From a bacterium (GTDB taxonomy: Bacteria > Planctomycetota > UBA8108 > UBA1146), in contig JAPOLY010000024.1 of the NCBI GenBank assembly GCA_029976805.1, positions 1 through 35,687 on the forward strand: a stretch of 35,687 bases of DNA, read 5' to 3'. Below, one piece after another: positions 16,916 to 25,672 of this stretch. The notes below the pieces were generated by a model. It was not told the DNA's origin, did no database searches, and saw nothing but the letters and a program-made list of their open reading frames with translations. The stretch's first letter is position 1, and the number at the start of each line of letters is the position of its first letter. The position numbers and the translations under genes are program-made.

Positions 16916-17554
16916 TCAATCCTTTGAAAGGTCTTCCCCGGACAGAAGCGGCCAGGACTGCAGGTCGGAGAGATCATAGTTGTCGATGTCGAGGGGAGAT
17001 CCCTGTTTGTTCCAGGCAAGAGTCCCACGATGGAATCGCCCCTGTCCCAGAGCCCTGTCCTCCATGCGTAAACGCAAGCTCCAGTGGGTAACCGGGAAGG
17101 CCAATTCATCCCAGGGGATCTCGGAATAATCGAACCAGCGCACTTCGAGGCTTTCGGGACCCGCTTCAAACTCTTCCGATTTCATCTTTGCCAGATATTT
17201 GACATGAATCTGTCCGATACGGGTCAGATCGATGGAGACGAGGGGCTGCACCACTTCCACCTTCGCCCTGGCTTCCTCCCATGTTTCACGGATGGCTCCG
17301 TCGACGGTGGATTCACCGACTTCCAGGAAGCCGGCGGGGGGTGTCCATTTGCCATGGGCCGGTTCGATGGCGCGTCGGCAAAGCAGGATGCGATCCCCGG
17401 ATTCGATCACGGTACCGACCACGACCCGGGGATTGATGTAATGAATGTTGCCGCAGGAAGTGCAGACTCCCCGGGGGCGGTCTTCCCCATCCGGGATCTT
17501 GTGGGTCAGGGTTTCCCCGCATTGGTGGCAGTATTTGGGATCCGGGTCGATCAA
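16916..17554 (-). CDS. NUDIX hydrolase with N-terminal zinc ribbon
   Basis: A 212-residue cytoplasmic NUDIX hydrolase with the zinc-ribbon-plus-NUDIX layout also seen in NudC, cleaving a nucleoside diphosphate-type substrate (NADH/ADP-ribose-like). The zinc ribbon uses Cys9, Cys12, Cys31 and Cys34 (YCHQCG and VCTSCGN). The NUDIX box runs from Gly75 (GFLEVGE) through RETWEEARA at 89-97. All metal-binding acids Glu90, Glu93 and Glu94 are present; the box's last Gly is Arg96. It lacks NudC's SQPWPFPxS motif, so NADH specificity is not supported. The start is TTG 17554, preceded by GAGG at 5 bases; GTG 17596 would add 14 residues with no good binding site. It heads the operon, divergent from the sulfatase at 17715. 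Confidence 0.88.
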   Translation of the reverse strand: MIDPDPKYCHQCGETLTHKIPDGEDRPRGVCTSCGNIHYINPRVVVGTVIESGDRILLCRRAIEPAHGKWTPPAGFLEVGESTVDGAIRETWEEARAKVEVVQPLVSIDLTRIGQIHVKYLAKMKSEEFEAGPESLEVRWFDYSEIPWDELAFPVTHWSLRLRMEDRALGQGRFHRGTLAWNKQGSPLDIDNYDLSDLQSWPLLSGEDLSKD

Positions 17555-17714
17555 GGAGCCTCGATTTCCATGCCATGAAGGTGGCAGAGAGCCCACCCCG
17601 AGGCAAGGAGTCCAATGGCTGACAGAGAGGAAAGGTCATAAACGGTGGTGGGGTTTCCGGTTGGACAAGGGGCGAGATGCCTGTCTAATTTGGCCCATCT
17701 GAAGAGGGGGAGCG

Positions 17715-19085
17715 ATGAAGCTTTCGAGATCGATGCTGGGCCTGATTTCGTGCCTGATCCTGGGGGGTTGTGCACAGATTCCTCTAAAGAGTGAATCTTC
17801 TCCGCCATCGGTCATTCTCGTTTTGGCAGACGATTTGGGCTGGGCAGATATCTCCTGCCAGGGAAGTGCGTGGGCGACCCCCGCCATCGACCAGCTTGCT
17901 GCTGAAGGGGTGCGACTGACGCGGGCCTATTCCAATGGACCCAATTGTGCACCGAGTCGTGCCTGTCTGATGACGGGGCTCGACGTGGCTGAGCACGGAG
18001 TCTTCACGGTGGCCCCCGCCGCACGTGGCAAAAAAGAGAATCGCAAACTGGTTCCGCCGAAAACCCGGCGCACCCTCGAGGATGATGAGATCACCATCGC
18101 CGAGATGCTCAAGGACAGCGGTTATCGCAGTGCACATATCGGCAAATGGCACTTGGGTGATGATCCTCGCTCACAGGGATTTGATGTCTCCATCGCTGGT
18201 GATCGCCGCGGTCATCCCAAGACACATCTGGCACCCTGGAAGTTGCCCCATCTTCCGGAGCAGGAGGATGGGACCGAGTTGGCGGATGCGCTGACCGATC
18301 ACGCCATCGACTTTATCCGTGAGTGTGGAGACCAGCCGTATCTGCTGGTTCTGTCGCACTATGCCGTGCACACACCGGTTCAGGTTTCCGAAGCGGCTCT
18401 GAAAAGGTGGCAGAAGATCTGGCCTGAAGGGACGCGGAGACAGCAGAAATATGCGGCCCTCGTCGAGAGTGTGGATCGATCGGTCAGCCGGTTGATGGAT
18501 GAAGTGCGTGCCGGTGGCGAAGGCCGCGAGACGGTGATCATCTTCACCAGCGACAATGGGGGGTTGGAAGGCTTTACCGACAATGGACCCCTTCGCGGAG
18601 GCAAGGGCATGCTCTACGAAGGGGGAATTCGCGTGCCGATGATTGCGTGGGGCGAACGCATCCCAGGGGGGAGAGTGAACACCCAGAATCCGGTACAGCT
18701 GACCGATCTGGTACCGACCCTTCTGGAGTGGTCCGGGACCCGGGCTCCGGAATCTTTGCCACTGGCGGGAACCAGTCTGGTTTCCCTGTTGGAAGATGGG
18801 ACTCCTCTTCCAGAGAGGGATCTCTATTGGCACTTCCCCGCCTACCTGTCCGGCGCAGCCAGGCGTCATGGAATCTGGAGAACCACCCCGGTCTCCGCCA
18901 TCATGCGGGGAGACGACAAATTGCTGGAGTTCTTCGAGTCGGGAGAACGGCAACTGTATGACCTCTCCGACGTGTCTGAGGAGCGAAATCTTTCAGAGGA
19001 GCGACCCGAACAAGCCCTGAATCTGCATCAACGCCTGATTCGCTGGCGCGAAGAGCGCAAAATGCCCATGCCAACTGCCCCCTGA
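17715..19085 (+). CDS. Sulfatase lipoprotein (arylsulfatase family, Cys-type)
   Basis: A 456-residue sulfatase that hydrolyses sulfate esters, probably of algal polysaccharide or aryl type, in the periplasm or outer membrane. The lipobox LGGC gives lipidated Cys19. Metal ligands Asp39-Asp40 lie in VLADDLGW. The formylglycine precursor Cys78 lies in NCAPSRACLMTG (C-x-P-x-R), so a formylglycine-generating enzyme is needed. IGKWHLG matches the family lysine/histidine pocket, and Asp280-Asn281 in TSDNGG supply further calcium ligands. NGPLRGGKGMLYEGGIRVP is typical of family S1. A GGGGGAG Shine-Dalgarno precedes ATG 17715. The length, 456, is normal. It is divergent from the NUDIX operon and 99 bases before the ABC exporter. 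Sulfatases of this type are numerous in Planctomycetota. The exact substrate class is not readable. Confidence 0.93.
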   Translation: MKLSRSMLGLISCLILGGCAQIPLKSESSPPSVILVLADDLGWADISCQGSAWATPAIDQLAAEGVRLTRAYSNGPNCAPSRACLMTGLDVAEHGVFTVAPAARGKKENRKLVPPKTRRTLEDDEITIAEMLKDSGYRSAHIGKWHLGDDPRSQGFDVSIAGDRRGHPKTHLAPWKLPHLPEQEDGTELADALTDHAIDFIRECGDQPYLLVLSHYAVHTPVQVSEAALKRWQKIWPEGTRRQQKYAALVESVDRSVSRLMDEVRAGGEGRETVIIFTSDNGGLEGFTDNGPLRGGKGMLYEGGIRVPMIAWGERIPGGRVNTQNPVQLTDLVPTLLEWSGTRAPESLPLAGTSLVSLLEDGTPLPERDLYWHFPAYLSGAARRHGIWRTTPVSAIMRGDDKLLEFFESGERQLYDLSDVSEERNLSEERPEQALNLHQRLIRWREERKMPMPTAP

Positions 19086-19184
19086 GGGGTCTGTTCGCTC
19101 GACAACACTGCTCTCAGGGTGGATTCTTGATCAAGATAAAGACCGCCCCATTTCGGGCTTCACCCGACAGGATCAGGAGAGCGC

Positions 19185-20939
19185 TTGTTTCCTTTTCGTG
19201 CTTTCCGGTTTCTGGCCCCACTGATCCGTGAGCAACGGCCGATCTTTGCCATCGGCGTCGTCCTCATCCTGCTGACGAGTCTCTCCCAGGTGGCGGTGCC
19301 ACGTCTGGTGGGCTTGGCCATTCAGAAACTGGAGTCCGGGATCGGCGTCGACATGATAGGTCCAATTGCCCTGGCGATGGTGGGCGCAGTCCTGATCCGC
19401 GGGCTGACATCCTTCTGGACCCGGGAAACGGTGATCGCCTCCAGCCGCCGCATCGAGAAGAAACTTCGCGACCAACTTTATGAGCATATCTCAGGTCTCG
19501 ATGGATCTTTCTATTCGAAGACCCACACCGGTGATCTGATGAGCCGGTTCACCAGTGATATCGAAGCGGTGAGAATGGTCTTCGGGCCGGCGGTGATGTA
19601 CTCGGTTCAGACCGCCTTCACTCTTGTCTTTGCGTTGTCGATGATGATCCAGATCGACTGGCAGTTGACCCTGTACTCGCTGATCCCACTGGGCTTTCTC
19701 ACCGTCGCGATCCGGGTGATCGGACCCAAGGTGCATCGGGAGTCTATGCGCGCACAGGAGATGCTTTCTGGTATCTCGGTTCACTCCCAGGAAAACTTCG
19801 CCAATGCCCCAGTGATCAAGGCATTCGTGGTAGAGGATGCAGAAGTCGAGCGGATGCAGCGCTTGAGCCATGATTACTTCCGCCAGAATCTGCGCATCGC
19901 CCGATTGCGAGCTATCTCCGGCAGTGCCATGTGGCTCTTTGGCGATCTGGCACTGGTCACTTTGTTGCTGATCGGCGGAATGCGCCTCCTTCAGGGCGAT
20001 TTGGGGCTCGGTGATTTCGCGACCTTCAACGGCTGTCAGCTGTTGTTGATCTGGCCGATGATCGCACTCGGCTGGGTGATGAACCTGTTTCACAGAGGGG
20101 CTGCCAGCGCAGAAAGATTGCAGGCAATTCTCGATGCCAAGCCCCTCGTGGATGACTCCCGCTCGACCGGATTGACCGCAGTTCAAAAAGGCAATGTCGA
20201 GTTTAAGAACGTTTCCTTCCGTTATCCGGAAGGGGAAGTACCGGCACTGGAAAACGTCTCTTTTGATCTTCCAGCAGGGGCAACCCTGGGCATCGTCGGT
20301 GTGACTGCCAGTGGAAAAACCAGTCTCCTCAATCTGATTCCCCGATTGTCACCGGCAACATCCGGTCTGGTCCTGATCGATGGCAAACCGATTGAGGAGT
20401 ACCCCCTCAAGGTGTTGCGCGATTCGATTTCGATGGTTCCGCAGGAACCGTTCCTCTTCAGTGCCACCATCGCCGAGAACATTGCGTTTGGTGTCGGTGA
20501 TGCTTCGGAGGAACAGGTGCGTGCGGTCGCCAGACTGGTTCGTATCGATCAGGAGATCGACAAGTTCCCGAACGGTTATGGGCAAAGAGTCGGTGAGCGA
20601 GGCATCACCCTCAGTGGTGGCCAAAAGCAGCGCATCGCCATCGCCAGAGCGATTTTGCAAAAGCCCAGGATACTTCTGCTCGATGACGTGCTTTCCGCCG
20701 TCGATTCGGAAACGGAGACTTCCATCCTTGAAGGACTCAAGGATTGGACCCGTGACCTGACCTCTCTGATCGTCACTCACCGCCTCAGTGCCGTGACCCA
20801 TGCGGACGAGATTCTCGTTCTCGATGGGGGCAAAGTGATTGAGCGCGGTACCCACTCCGAGTTGCTGGAGAAGAAGGGCAAATACTCCGAACTGTGGCGC
20901 AAGCAAACCATCGAGAGTGAGTTGGAGGATCTGGAATGA
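19185..20939 (+). CDS. ABC exporter half-transporter, degenerate-site subunit (heterodimer partner A)
   Basis: A 584-residue ABC exporter half-transporter: N-terminal transmembrane domain (six helices within about 1-300) and C-terminal nucleotide-binding domain. Walker A GVTASGKT is at 372-379, the canonical signature LSGGQKQR follows, and Walker B LLLDDVLSAVD has Asp501 where the catalytic Glu is expected. VTHRLS gives the switch His. Glu-to-Asp here is the hallmark of the degenerate site of heterodimeric exporters such as TM287/288, and the next gene has the complementary Glu. The start is TTG 19185 with AGGAG 6 bases upstream. Its TGA overlaps the ATG of the next gene (ATGA), predicting coupled stoichiometric synthesis. 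The cargo, a lipid, peptide or drug, is unknown. Confidence 0.93.
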   Translation: MFPFRAFRFLAPLIREQRPIFAIGVVLILLTSLSQVAVPRLVGLAIQKLESGIGVDMIGPIALAMVGAVLIRGLTSFWTRETVIASSRRIEKKLRDQLYEHISGLDGSFYSKTHTGDLMSRFTSDIEAVRMVFGPAVMYSVQTAFTLVFALSMMIQIDWQLTLYSLIPLGFLTVAIRVIGPKVHRESMRAQEMLSGISVHSQENFANAPVIKAFVVEDAEVERMQRLSHDYFRQNLRIARLRAISGSAMWLFGDLALVTLLLIGGMRLLQGDLGLGDFATFNGCQLLLIWPMIALGWVMNLFHRGAASAERLQAILDAKPLVDDSRSTGLTAVQKGNVEFKNVSFRYPEGEVPALENVSFDLPAGATLGIVGVTASGKTSLLNLIPRLSPATSGLVLIDGKPIEEYPLKVLRDSISMVPQEPFLFSATIAENIAFGVGDASEEQVRAVARLVRIDQEIDKFPNGYGQRVGERGITLSGGQKQRIAIARAILQKPRILLLDDVLSAVDSETETSILEGLKDWTRDLTSLIVTHRLSAVTHADEILVLDGGKVIERGTHSELLEKKGKYSELWRKQTIESELEDLE

Positions 20940-22870
20940 CCTCCAAAAAGACGGCAGAGAAGAATCAGGAAAATGACGACGCCGAGGACTTCTACGTCGA
21001 AGAGGTGATCGATCGTCCCTTCAGCCGGAAGCTGGCGGGCCGATTGATGCACTACCTGCGCCCCTACAAGGGGCTGGTGTTGCTGTCCGTGATGTTGATT
21101 CTGACCAACACCGCGCTCTCTTTGATCGGTCCCTTGCTGATCAAGGAAGCGGTCGATGGTCCTCTGGCACTGCCCACGGAAGAGACGGAGTCGAGAGAGT
21201 TGACCGGGATCGGCCAACTCATCACCGATCTGGGAGAGGGAGCCGGCCTCAGTCCCATTGTGGTGGGCTCTTCTATCGATGAGCGAACGCAGTGGCTGTG
21301 GGTGCTCGTGGGAATCTACGCTTTCACTCTTCTGATTCAGATATTGATGCGCTACGGCGAAACGATGGTGCTCAATCGCACCGGTCAAAACGTCATGCGC
21401 GATCTGCGATTGCAGATCTTTGACCACTTGCAAAAACAGAGTGCATCCTTCTACCACAAAAACCCGGTCGGTCGCCTGGTGACCCGTGTGACCAGTGATG
21501 TGGAAGCACTCAACGAACTCTTCACCAGCGGATTCGTCACACTGGTTGGGGATATTCTGGCGATCACCGGAATCGTGATCATGCTCTTCTGGACCAATGC
21601 GGAGTTGGCTTCGATGGTCTTGGCTACCGCCCCGCTGTTGCTGATCTCAACCACCATCTTCCGCCGGTTTGCCCGCAAGCACTATCGCGAGGTTCGTCGA
21701 AGATTGGCCCATTTGAATGCCTTCACCCAGGAGTCGATCAGTGGCATGGAGGTGATTCAGGTTTGTCGCAGAGAGGAAGAGCAGGCCCAGCAGTACTCGG
21801 GAATCAACGGCAAACTTCAGGATGCCCATCTGAAGAGTATTTTCTGGTACGCCCTCTTCTTCCCGACGGTGGAACTGTTGTCTGTCGTTGCCCTTGGAAT
21901 CATCGTCGTTCAGGGCGGACAGCGGATTGAGATGGGCACGGCCACCTTTGGTGAGTTCTTCCTCTTCTGGACTTATCTGACGCGACTCTTCACGCCGGTC
22001 AGGGATTTGGCAGAAAAATACAATCTGCTGCAATCGGCGATGGCTTCCAGCGAGAGAATCTTCACGGTTCTCGATACGGATACCACTTTTACCGAGGTCG
22101 ATTCAAAGAGCGAACCGGCGACGGACAGCGAGCGGGATTCTCTCGACGAGATCCGTTTTGAAAATGTTTCATTCTCCTACGACGGTGAAACCCCGGTGTT
22201 GGATAATGTTTCCTTCTCCGTCAAAAGGGGAGAGACCCTTGCCATCGTGGGCGCCACCGGTGCTGGCAAGAGCACGATCATCAACCTTCTTTTGCGGTTT
22301 CACGATCCTGTTGGCGGACGCCTGTTGGTCAATGGTGAAGATATCCGCGAGCATTCTCTGGAAGAACATCGACGCCGCTTCGGCCTCGTGCTTCAGGATG
22401 TTTCGGTGATGACCCGTAGCCTGGGCGAGAACATCCGTTTTGATCGGGATATTTCACAACAGCGGGTCCGCGAAGCTCTCGAGCAGGTCAATGGAACCGA
22501 AATCGTCGAGCGTCAGAAACTGGGTCTCGACGAACCGATGATGGAGCGTGGTCGAACCCTTTCCAGCGGTGAGCGGCAGCTGATCTCCTTTGCCCGTGCT
22601 CTCGCAGGCGACCCGGAAGTCCTCGTTCTGGATGAGGCCACCAGCCATGTGGACACGGAGACAGAAGCGAAAATTCAGGAGGCCATCGATCGAATGGTGG
22701 AGGGAAGAACTTCCGTCATCGTGGCCCACCGATTGAGCACAGTGCGCAAGGCGGACCGGATTCTGGTTCTGCACCACGGTCATTTGCGTGAGTCCGGAAC
22801 CCACGACGAACTGGTCGACAAGGGTGGCATCTATGCACGTCTGGTCAAGTTGCAGTTCCAGTCACGTTGA
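20936..22870 (+). CDS. ABC exporter half-transporter, catalytic-site subunit (heterodimer partner B)
   Basis: A 644-residue half-transporter with a 35-residue charged N-terminal extension (MTSKKTAEKNQENDD), a six-helix membrane domain including an enlarged first periplasmic loop (about 75-118), and a nucleotide-binding domain. Walker A is GATGAGKS with Lys445. Walker B is VLVLDEATSHVD with canonical Asp566-Glu567. The signature motif reads LSSGERQ instead of LSGGQ. In heterodimeric exporters this degenerate signature pairs with the partner's Asp Walker B to form the noncatalytic site, while this subunit's Walker B pairs with the partner's LSGGQ. That matches the preceding gene exactly. ATG 20936 overlaps that gene's stop. 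It converges with the phosphofructokinase gene 14 bases downstream, with no clear terminator between. Confidence 0.94.
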   Translation: MTSKKTAEKNQENDDAEDFYVEEVIDRPFSRKLAGRLMHYLRPYKGLVLLSVMLILTNTALSLIGPLLIKEAVDGPLALPTEETESRELTGIGQLITDLGEGAGLSPIVVGSSIDERTQWLWVLVGIYAFTLLIQILMRYGETMVLNRTGQNVMRDLRLQIFDHLQKQSASFYHKNPVGRLVTRVTSDVEALNELFTSGFVTLVGDILAITGIVIMLFWTNAELASMVLATAPLLLISTTIFRRFARKHYREVRRRLAHLNAFTQESISGMEVIQVCRREEEQAQQYSGINGKLQDAHLKSIFWYALFFPTVELLSVVALGIIVVQGGQRIEMGTATFGEFFLFWTYLTRLFTPVRDLAEKYNLLQSAMASSERIFTVLDTDTTFTEVDSKSEPATDSERDSLDEIRFENVSFSYDGETPVLDNVSFSVKRGETLAIVGATGAGKSTIINLLLRFHDPVGGRLLVNGEDIREHSLEEHRRRFGLVLQDVSVMTRSLGENIRFDRDISQQRVREALEQVNGTEIVERQKLGLDEPMMERGRTLSSGERQLISFARALAGDPEVLVLDEATSHVDTETEAKIQEAIDRMVEGRTSVIVAHRLSTVRKADRILVLHHGHLRESGTHDELVDKGGIYARLVKLQFQSR

Positions 22871-22884
22871 TTCGAACCGGTTCC

Positions 22885-24087
22885 TCAAACGGATCCGATC
22901 CTCGGCAATTCTCCCACCAGCGGCGCGACATAGCTGAGGAATTCGTCTGTGACGTCGCACCCGTCCTGAATCCACGAGGCCGGCATCACCTTGGTTTTCC
23001 GCGCCACTTCCTGGAGCGGTACCGGAACGTATTCGATGGTGTAGGGATCATCCGAAGTTCGACGCAGGGTCAGGCTGGCACCTTCATGGCCATCGAGGGC
23101 GGCTTGAACCGCTGCACGACCACTCTCCCGGGCTTCCCGGCGGTCACTTTCACTGACGCAATCAGCAAAAGATCGCTGCAGATAACCGAAGGTGTCTGCA
23201 CGGACACGCAACTTTTCACCGAGTCGTTCACGGATCAGGCGAGCGAGGTAATCTCCGAGTGCGCCGCTGCCAGAGAGTTGAACGTTGCCGTGGGCATCTC
23301 GTTCCACTGAACCGGAGAGTTGTTCCGCCAGCATTTGGGTGATAGAGGTGCCTTCTGCATCGTGAATTCCTTCGCTGACCGCGATCATGCAACGGCCTTC
23401 TTTACTGTACACACGATCCACGTCAGCGATAAACCGGTCGATCTCGAAGGTTGATTCAGGCAGATAGATCAGGTGGGGCCCGGTTCCATGCTCTGTCCGT
23501 GCCAGTGCACTGGCGGCGGTCAGGAAGCCGGCGTGACGACCCATAATGACGTCGATCTTGATCCCGGGAAGCGCGCGATTGTCGAGGCTGTCTCCCAGCA
23601 GGGCACAGGCGACAAAGCGTGCCGCGGAGCCAAAGCCGGGGGTGTGGTCATTGAGAACCAGATCGTTGTCGATGGTTTTGGGAACGTGGAAAGCACGCAA
23701 CTCATATCCGGCTTGTTGGGCGACTTCGGAAACGATGCGACAGGTATCGGCACTGTCATTGCCCCCGATGTAGAAGAAATAGCGGATGTCCCGGGCAGAA
23801 AGTTGCTCAAAGATCTTTTTGCAGTATTCCTCATCCGGTTTGTCGCGGCTCGATCCGAGAGAAGCTCCGGGAGTCTGGGCGATGAGGTCGAGTGCTGCAC
23901 CATCGAGGGAAGTCAGATCGGTGAAATCCCCCTCGAGCATTCCACGGACCGCATGACGGGCACCAAAGATGGAATCCGCCAGACCCGATTGTTGAATCGC
24001 TTCGACGACACCGGCCAACGAAGCATTGATGACAACGGTGGGACCACCGGACTGGGCAACGACTGCATTACCTTTGGGCAGAGACAT
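22885..24087 (-). CDS. pfp: 6-phosphofructokinase, PPi-dependent type
   Basis: A 400-residue phosphofructokinase of the group II family, predicted to phosphorylate fructose 6-phosphate using pyrophosphate, reversibly. The nucleotide/PPi site reads YIGGNDSADT with Asp111 where ATP enzymes have glycine. VPKTIDNDL supplies Lys137 and catalytic Asp140. Both Asp and Lys are the residues that favour PPi over ATP. MGRHAGFLTAASALA carries the substrate-binding motif. The first Asp of the usual GGDD is Asn110. ATG 24087 follows GGAGG at 5 bases and opens on KGNAVVAQSGGPTVVINA, the standard N-terminus. Length fits the short PPi enzymes. It stands alone, converging with the ABC exporter. An ATP-using activity is possible but less likely. 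Confidence 0.92.
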   Translation of the reverse strand: MSLPKGNAVVAQSGGPTVVINASLAGVVEAIQQSGLADSIFGARHAVRGMLEGDFTDLTSLDGAALDLIAQTPGASLGSSRDKPDEEYCKKIFEQLSARDIRYFFYIGGNDSADTCRIVSEVAQQAGYELRAFHVPKTIDNDLVLNDHTPGFGSAARFVACALLGDSLDNRALPGIKIDVIMGRHAGFLTAASALARTEHGTGPHLIYLPESTFEIDRFIADVDRVYSKEGRCMIAVSEGIHDAEGTSITQMLAEQLSGSVERDAHGNVQLSGSGALGDYLARLIRERLGEKLRVRADTFGYLQRSFADCVSESDRREARESGRAAVQAALDGHEGASLTLRRTSDDPYTIEYVPVPLQEVARKTKVMPASWIQDGCDVTDEFLSYVAPLVGELPRIGSV

Positions 24088-24205
24088 CGAACCTCCTCGA
24101 GAAACCTGCAAGTTTCGGAATGAATGCAATCGGCAGGATACCCCGATCGCCCCCGCCAATGCGAGTTGAACTGAAGGGGGTGATGAAAATCAGGGGTGGT
24201 CAGAA

Positions 24206-25552
24206 TCAGGACGTCGGTCGAAGCAGCAGCAGTCGGTCCATGACCTCACCGGAGCTGACCACATTTTCGAGGAGCAGGGAGCGTTGATCGATGGTCAACA
24301 GCAGTGAGCCATGCTGATCATCAAAGCGGTCCATCAGGGGGTGTTCCCCGCGAAGGCCGACCCCTGCACCGCCATGGCCGACGACCACGTAAAGGCTGCC
24401 TTCGCCCTTGGCCACTTCGTATTGATCCCCATTTTCATGAAGGATGCGCCCGTCTTTGCGAAGGGTTTCACGACCCGGAACGACGTGGTCGGGAGCAGAT
24501 CCATAGCCGAAGACCCCTTTGACCACGGCTGATCTTTCATAGCAGTGGGAGTGTCCTGCCATGATCAGGTCGACTCCCGCAGCCTCGAGGAGGGGAATCA
24601 CGATCTCACGCATCGCAACCAGTCGACCACGGCTGTCCCTGGCGGTTTGGGAAGTATGGGTTCCCAGGGAGTAGGGAGGATGGTGGAAAAAAGCGATGCA
24701 CCATTCCCGGTCATGGGAAGCGAGATCATTTTTTAGCCATGTGATCATTTCGGAGTCTGCAGTGATCTTGCCGCCGCTGGAGTCGAGAGCGATGAAGTGA
24801 ACCGGTCCATTATCGAAGGAGTAGTAAGCCTCGGTGCCACTCGGCGCCCCACCCCCTTCGCCCGCCATGGGCAGTACGAAGGCATCAAAGTAGGGGCCAC
24901 TCTCGGTTTCGACATCGGAGCTTTTGATCTCGTGATTCCCAATGGCAGGCCAACAGGGCAAGTTGGCCAGTAGCTCCGAGTAAGGGCGGAAGAAGCGTCC
25001 GTCGAATTCACCCTCGGTTCCATGACTGTAGGCCATGTCTCCGACATGAAGCATCAGATCGATCTCCGTCTTCGCATCCGGGGTGGCGGTGTGTTGTACC
25101 ATCGCATTCAGGACGTGGTATTGCTCACGCTTCCCGGAACCGCTGTCGCCCAACACCCAAACCTTGAGAGGGTTTGCAGAGTCAGAATCTTTGGCGGTAT
25201 GAAAGATGCCGCGACCGAGAATCAGGTCTGCGGTCAGTACCCGATATTCAACCCGGGCATCCGGAGGCAGGGGGCTCAGCCGTGAGGTGAAGTTAAAGAC
25301 GGGTCCGGGGCCTTCCTCCTGAACCACTCCTTCGCCGGCATTCCAGTCGGGGGTACCGGTCACACGCCATTCGACCTTCTGCGGGATGCCCGATGAGACC
25401 CTGCGCCAGCAAACCAGAGCAGAGTTTCCCTGCACCTGCTGCAGGTAGGGTTTTCGGGGGGTATCGCTGGGGATGAAAGCACGATTGTCGAGGCGATAGA
25501 CCGCGGCGAGCAGAATCAGGGTCAGAAAGAGCAGGAAGAGGAACCGACTCAT
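24206..25552 (-). CDS. Purple acid phosphatase-like metallophosphoesterase
   Basis: A 448-residue secreted or membrane-anchored metallophosphoesterase with the two-domain layout of purple acid phosphatases. A signal/anchor helix (LFLLFLTLILLAAVY) precedes an Fn3-like N-terminal domain (about 30-125: PYLQQVQGNSALVCW). The metal motifs are GDSGSG with Asp136, HVGDMAYSHG, AIGNHE (Asn206-His207-Glu208), FFHHPPYS and AGHSHCYER (His334 and His336). GDxxY is a purple-acid-type variant. It probably releases phosphate from organic phosphoesters outside the cytoplasm. The ATG 25552 start is chosen because the longer in-frame version adds a non-signal-like prefix. It is 118 bases downstream of the phosphofructokinase start on the same strand and divergent from the ABC-F gene. 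Confidence 0.9.
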   Translation of the reverse strand: MSRFLFLLFLTLILLAAVYRLDNRAFIPSDTPRKPYLQQVQGNSALVCWRRVSSGIPQKVEWRVTGTPDWNAGEGVVQEEGPGPVFNFTSRLSPLPPDARVEYRVLTADLILGRGIFHTAKDSDSANPLKVWVLGDSGSGKREQYHVLNAMVQHTATPDAKTEIDLMLHVGDMAYSHGTEGEFDGRFFRPYSELLANLPCWPAIGNHEIKSSDVETESGPYFDAFVLPMAGEGGGAPSGTEAYYSFDNGPVHFIALDSSGGKITADSEMITWLKNDLASHDREWCIAFFHHPPYSLGTHTSQTARDSRGRLVAMREIVIPLLEAAGVDLIMAGHSHCYERSAVVKGVFGYGSAPDHVVPGRETLRKDGRILHENGDQYEVAKGEGSLYVVVGHGGAGVGLRGEHPLMDRFDDQHGSLLLTIDQRSLLLENVVSSGEVMDRLLLLRPTS

Positions 25553-25672
25553 GCTCGAAGTGCCTTTCTCAGGGAATCGGGAAAAACCCGACAGCAAAAT
25601 CGTCAGGGAATGCCGGGTCTCGAGTGACGCCTCGGCATTCGGGCCTTAGAATAACCGCCTCGGAGAAGAAAA

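Noticed and set aside
22871..22884. A terminator in the 14-base convergent gap
   Set aside because: Only a 10-base palindrome GAACCGGTTC without T run is present; it is too short to be called a terminator.
23473..24123. A 216-codon plus-strand frame opposite phosphofructokinase
   Set aside because: The opposite strand carries the conserved GGND and PKTIDND motifs; the plus frame has no domain or start signal.
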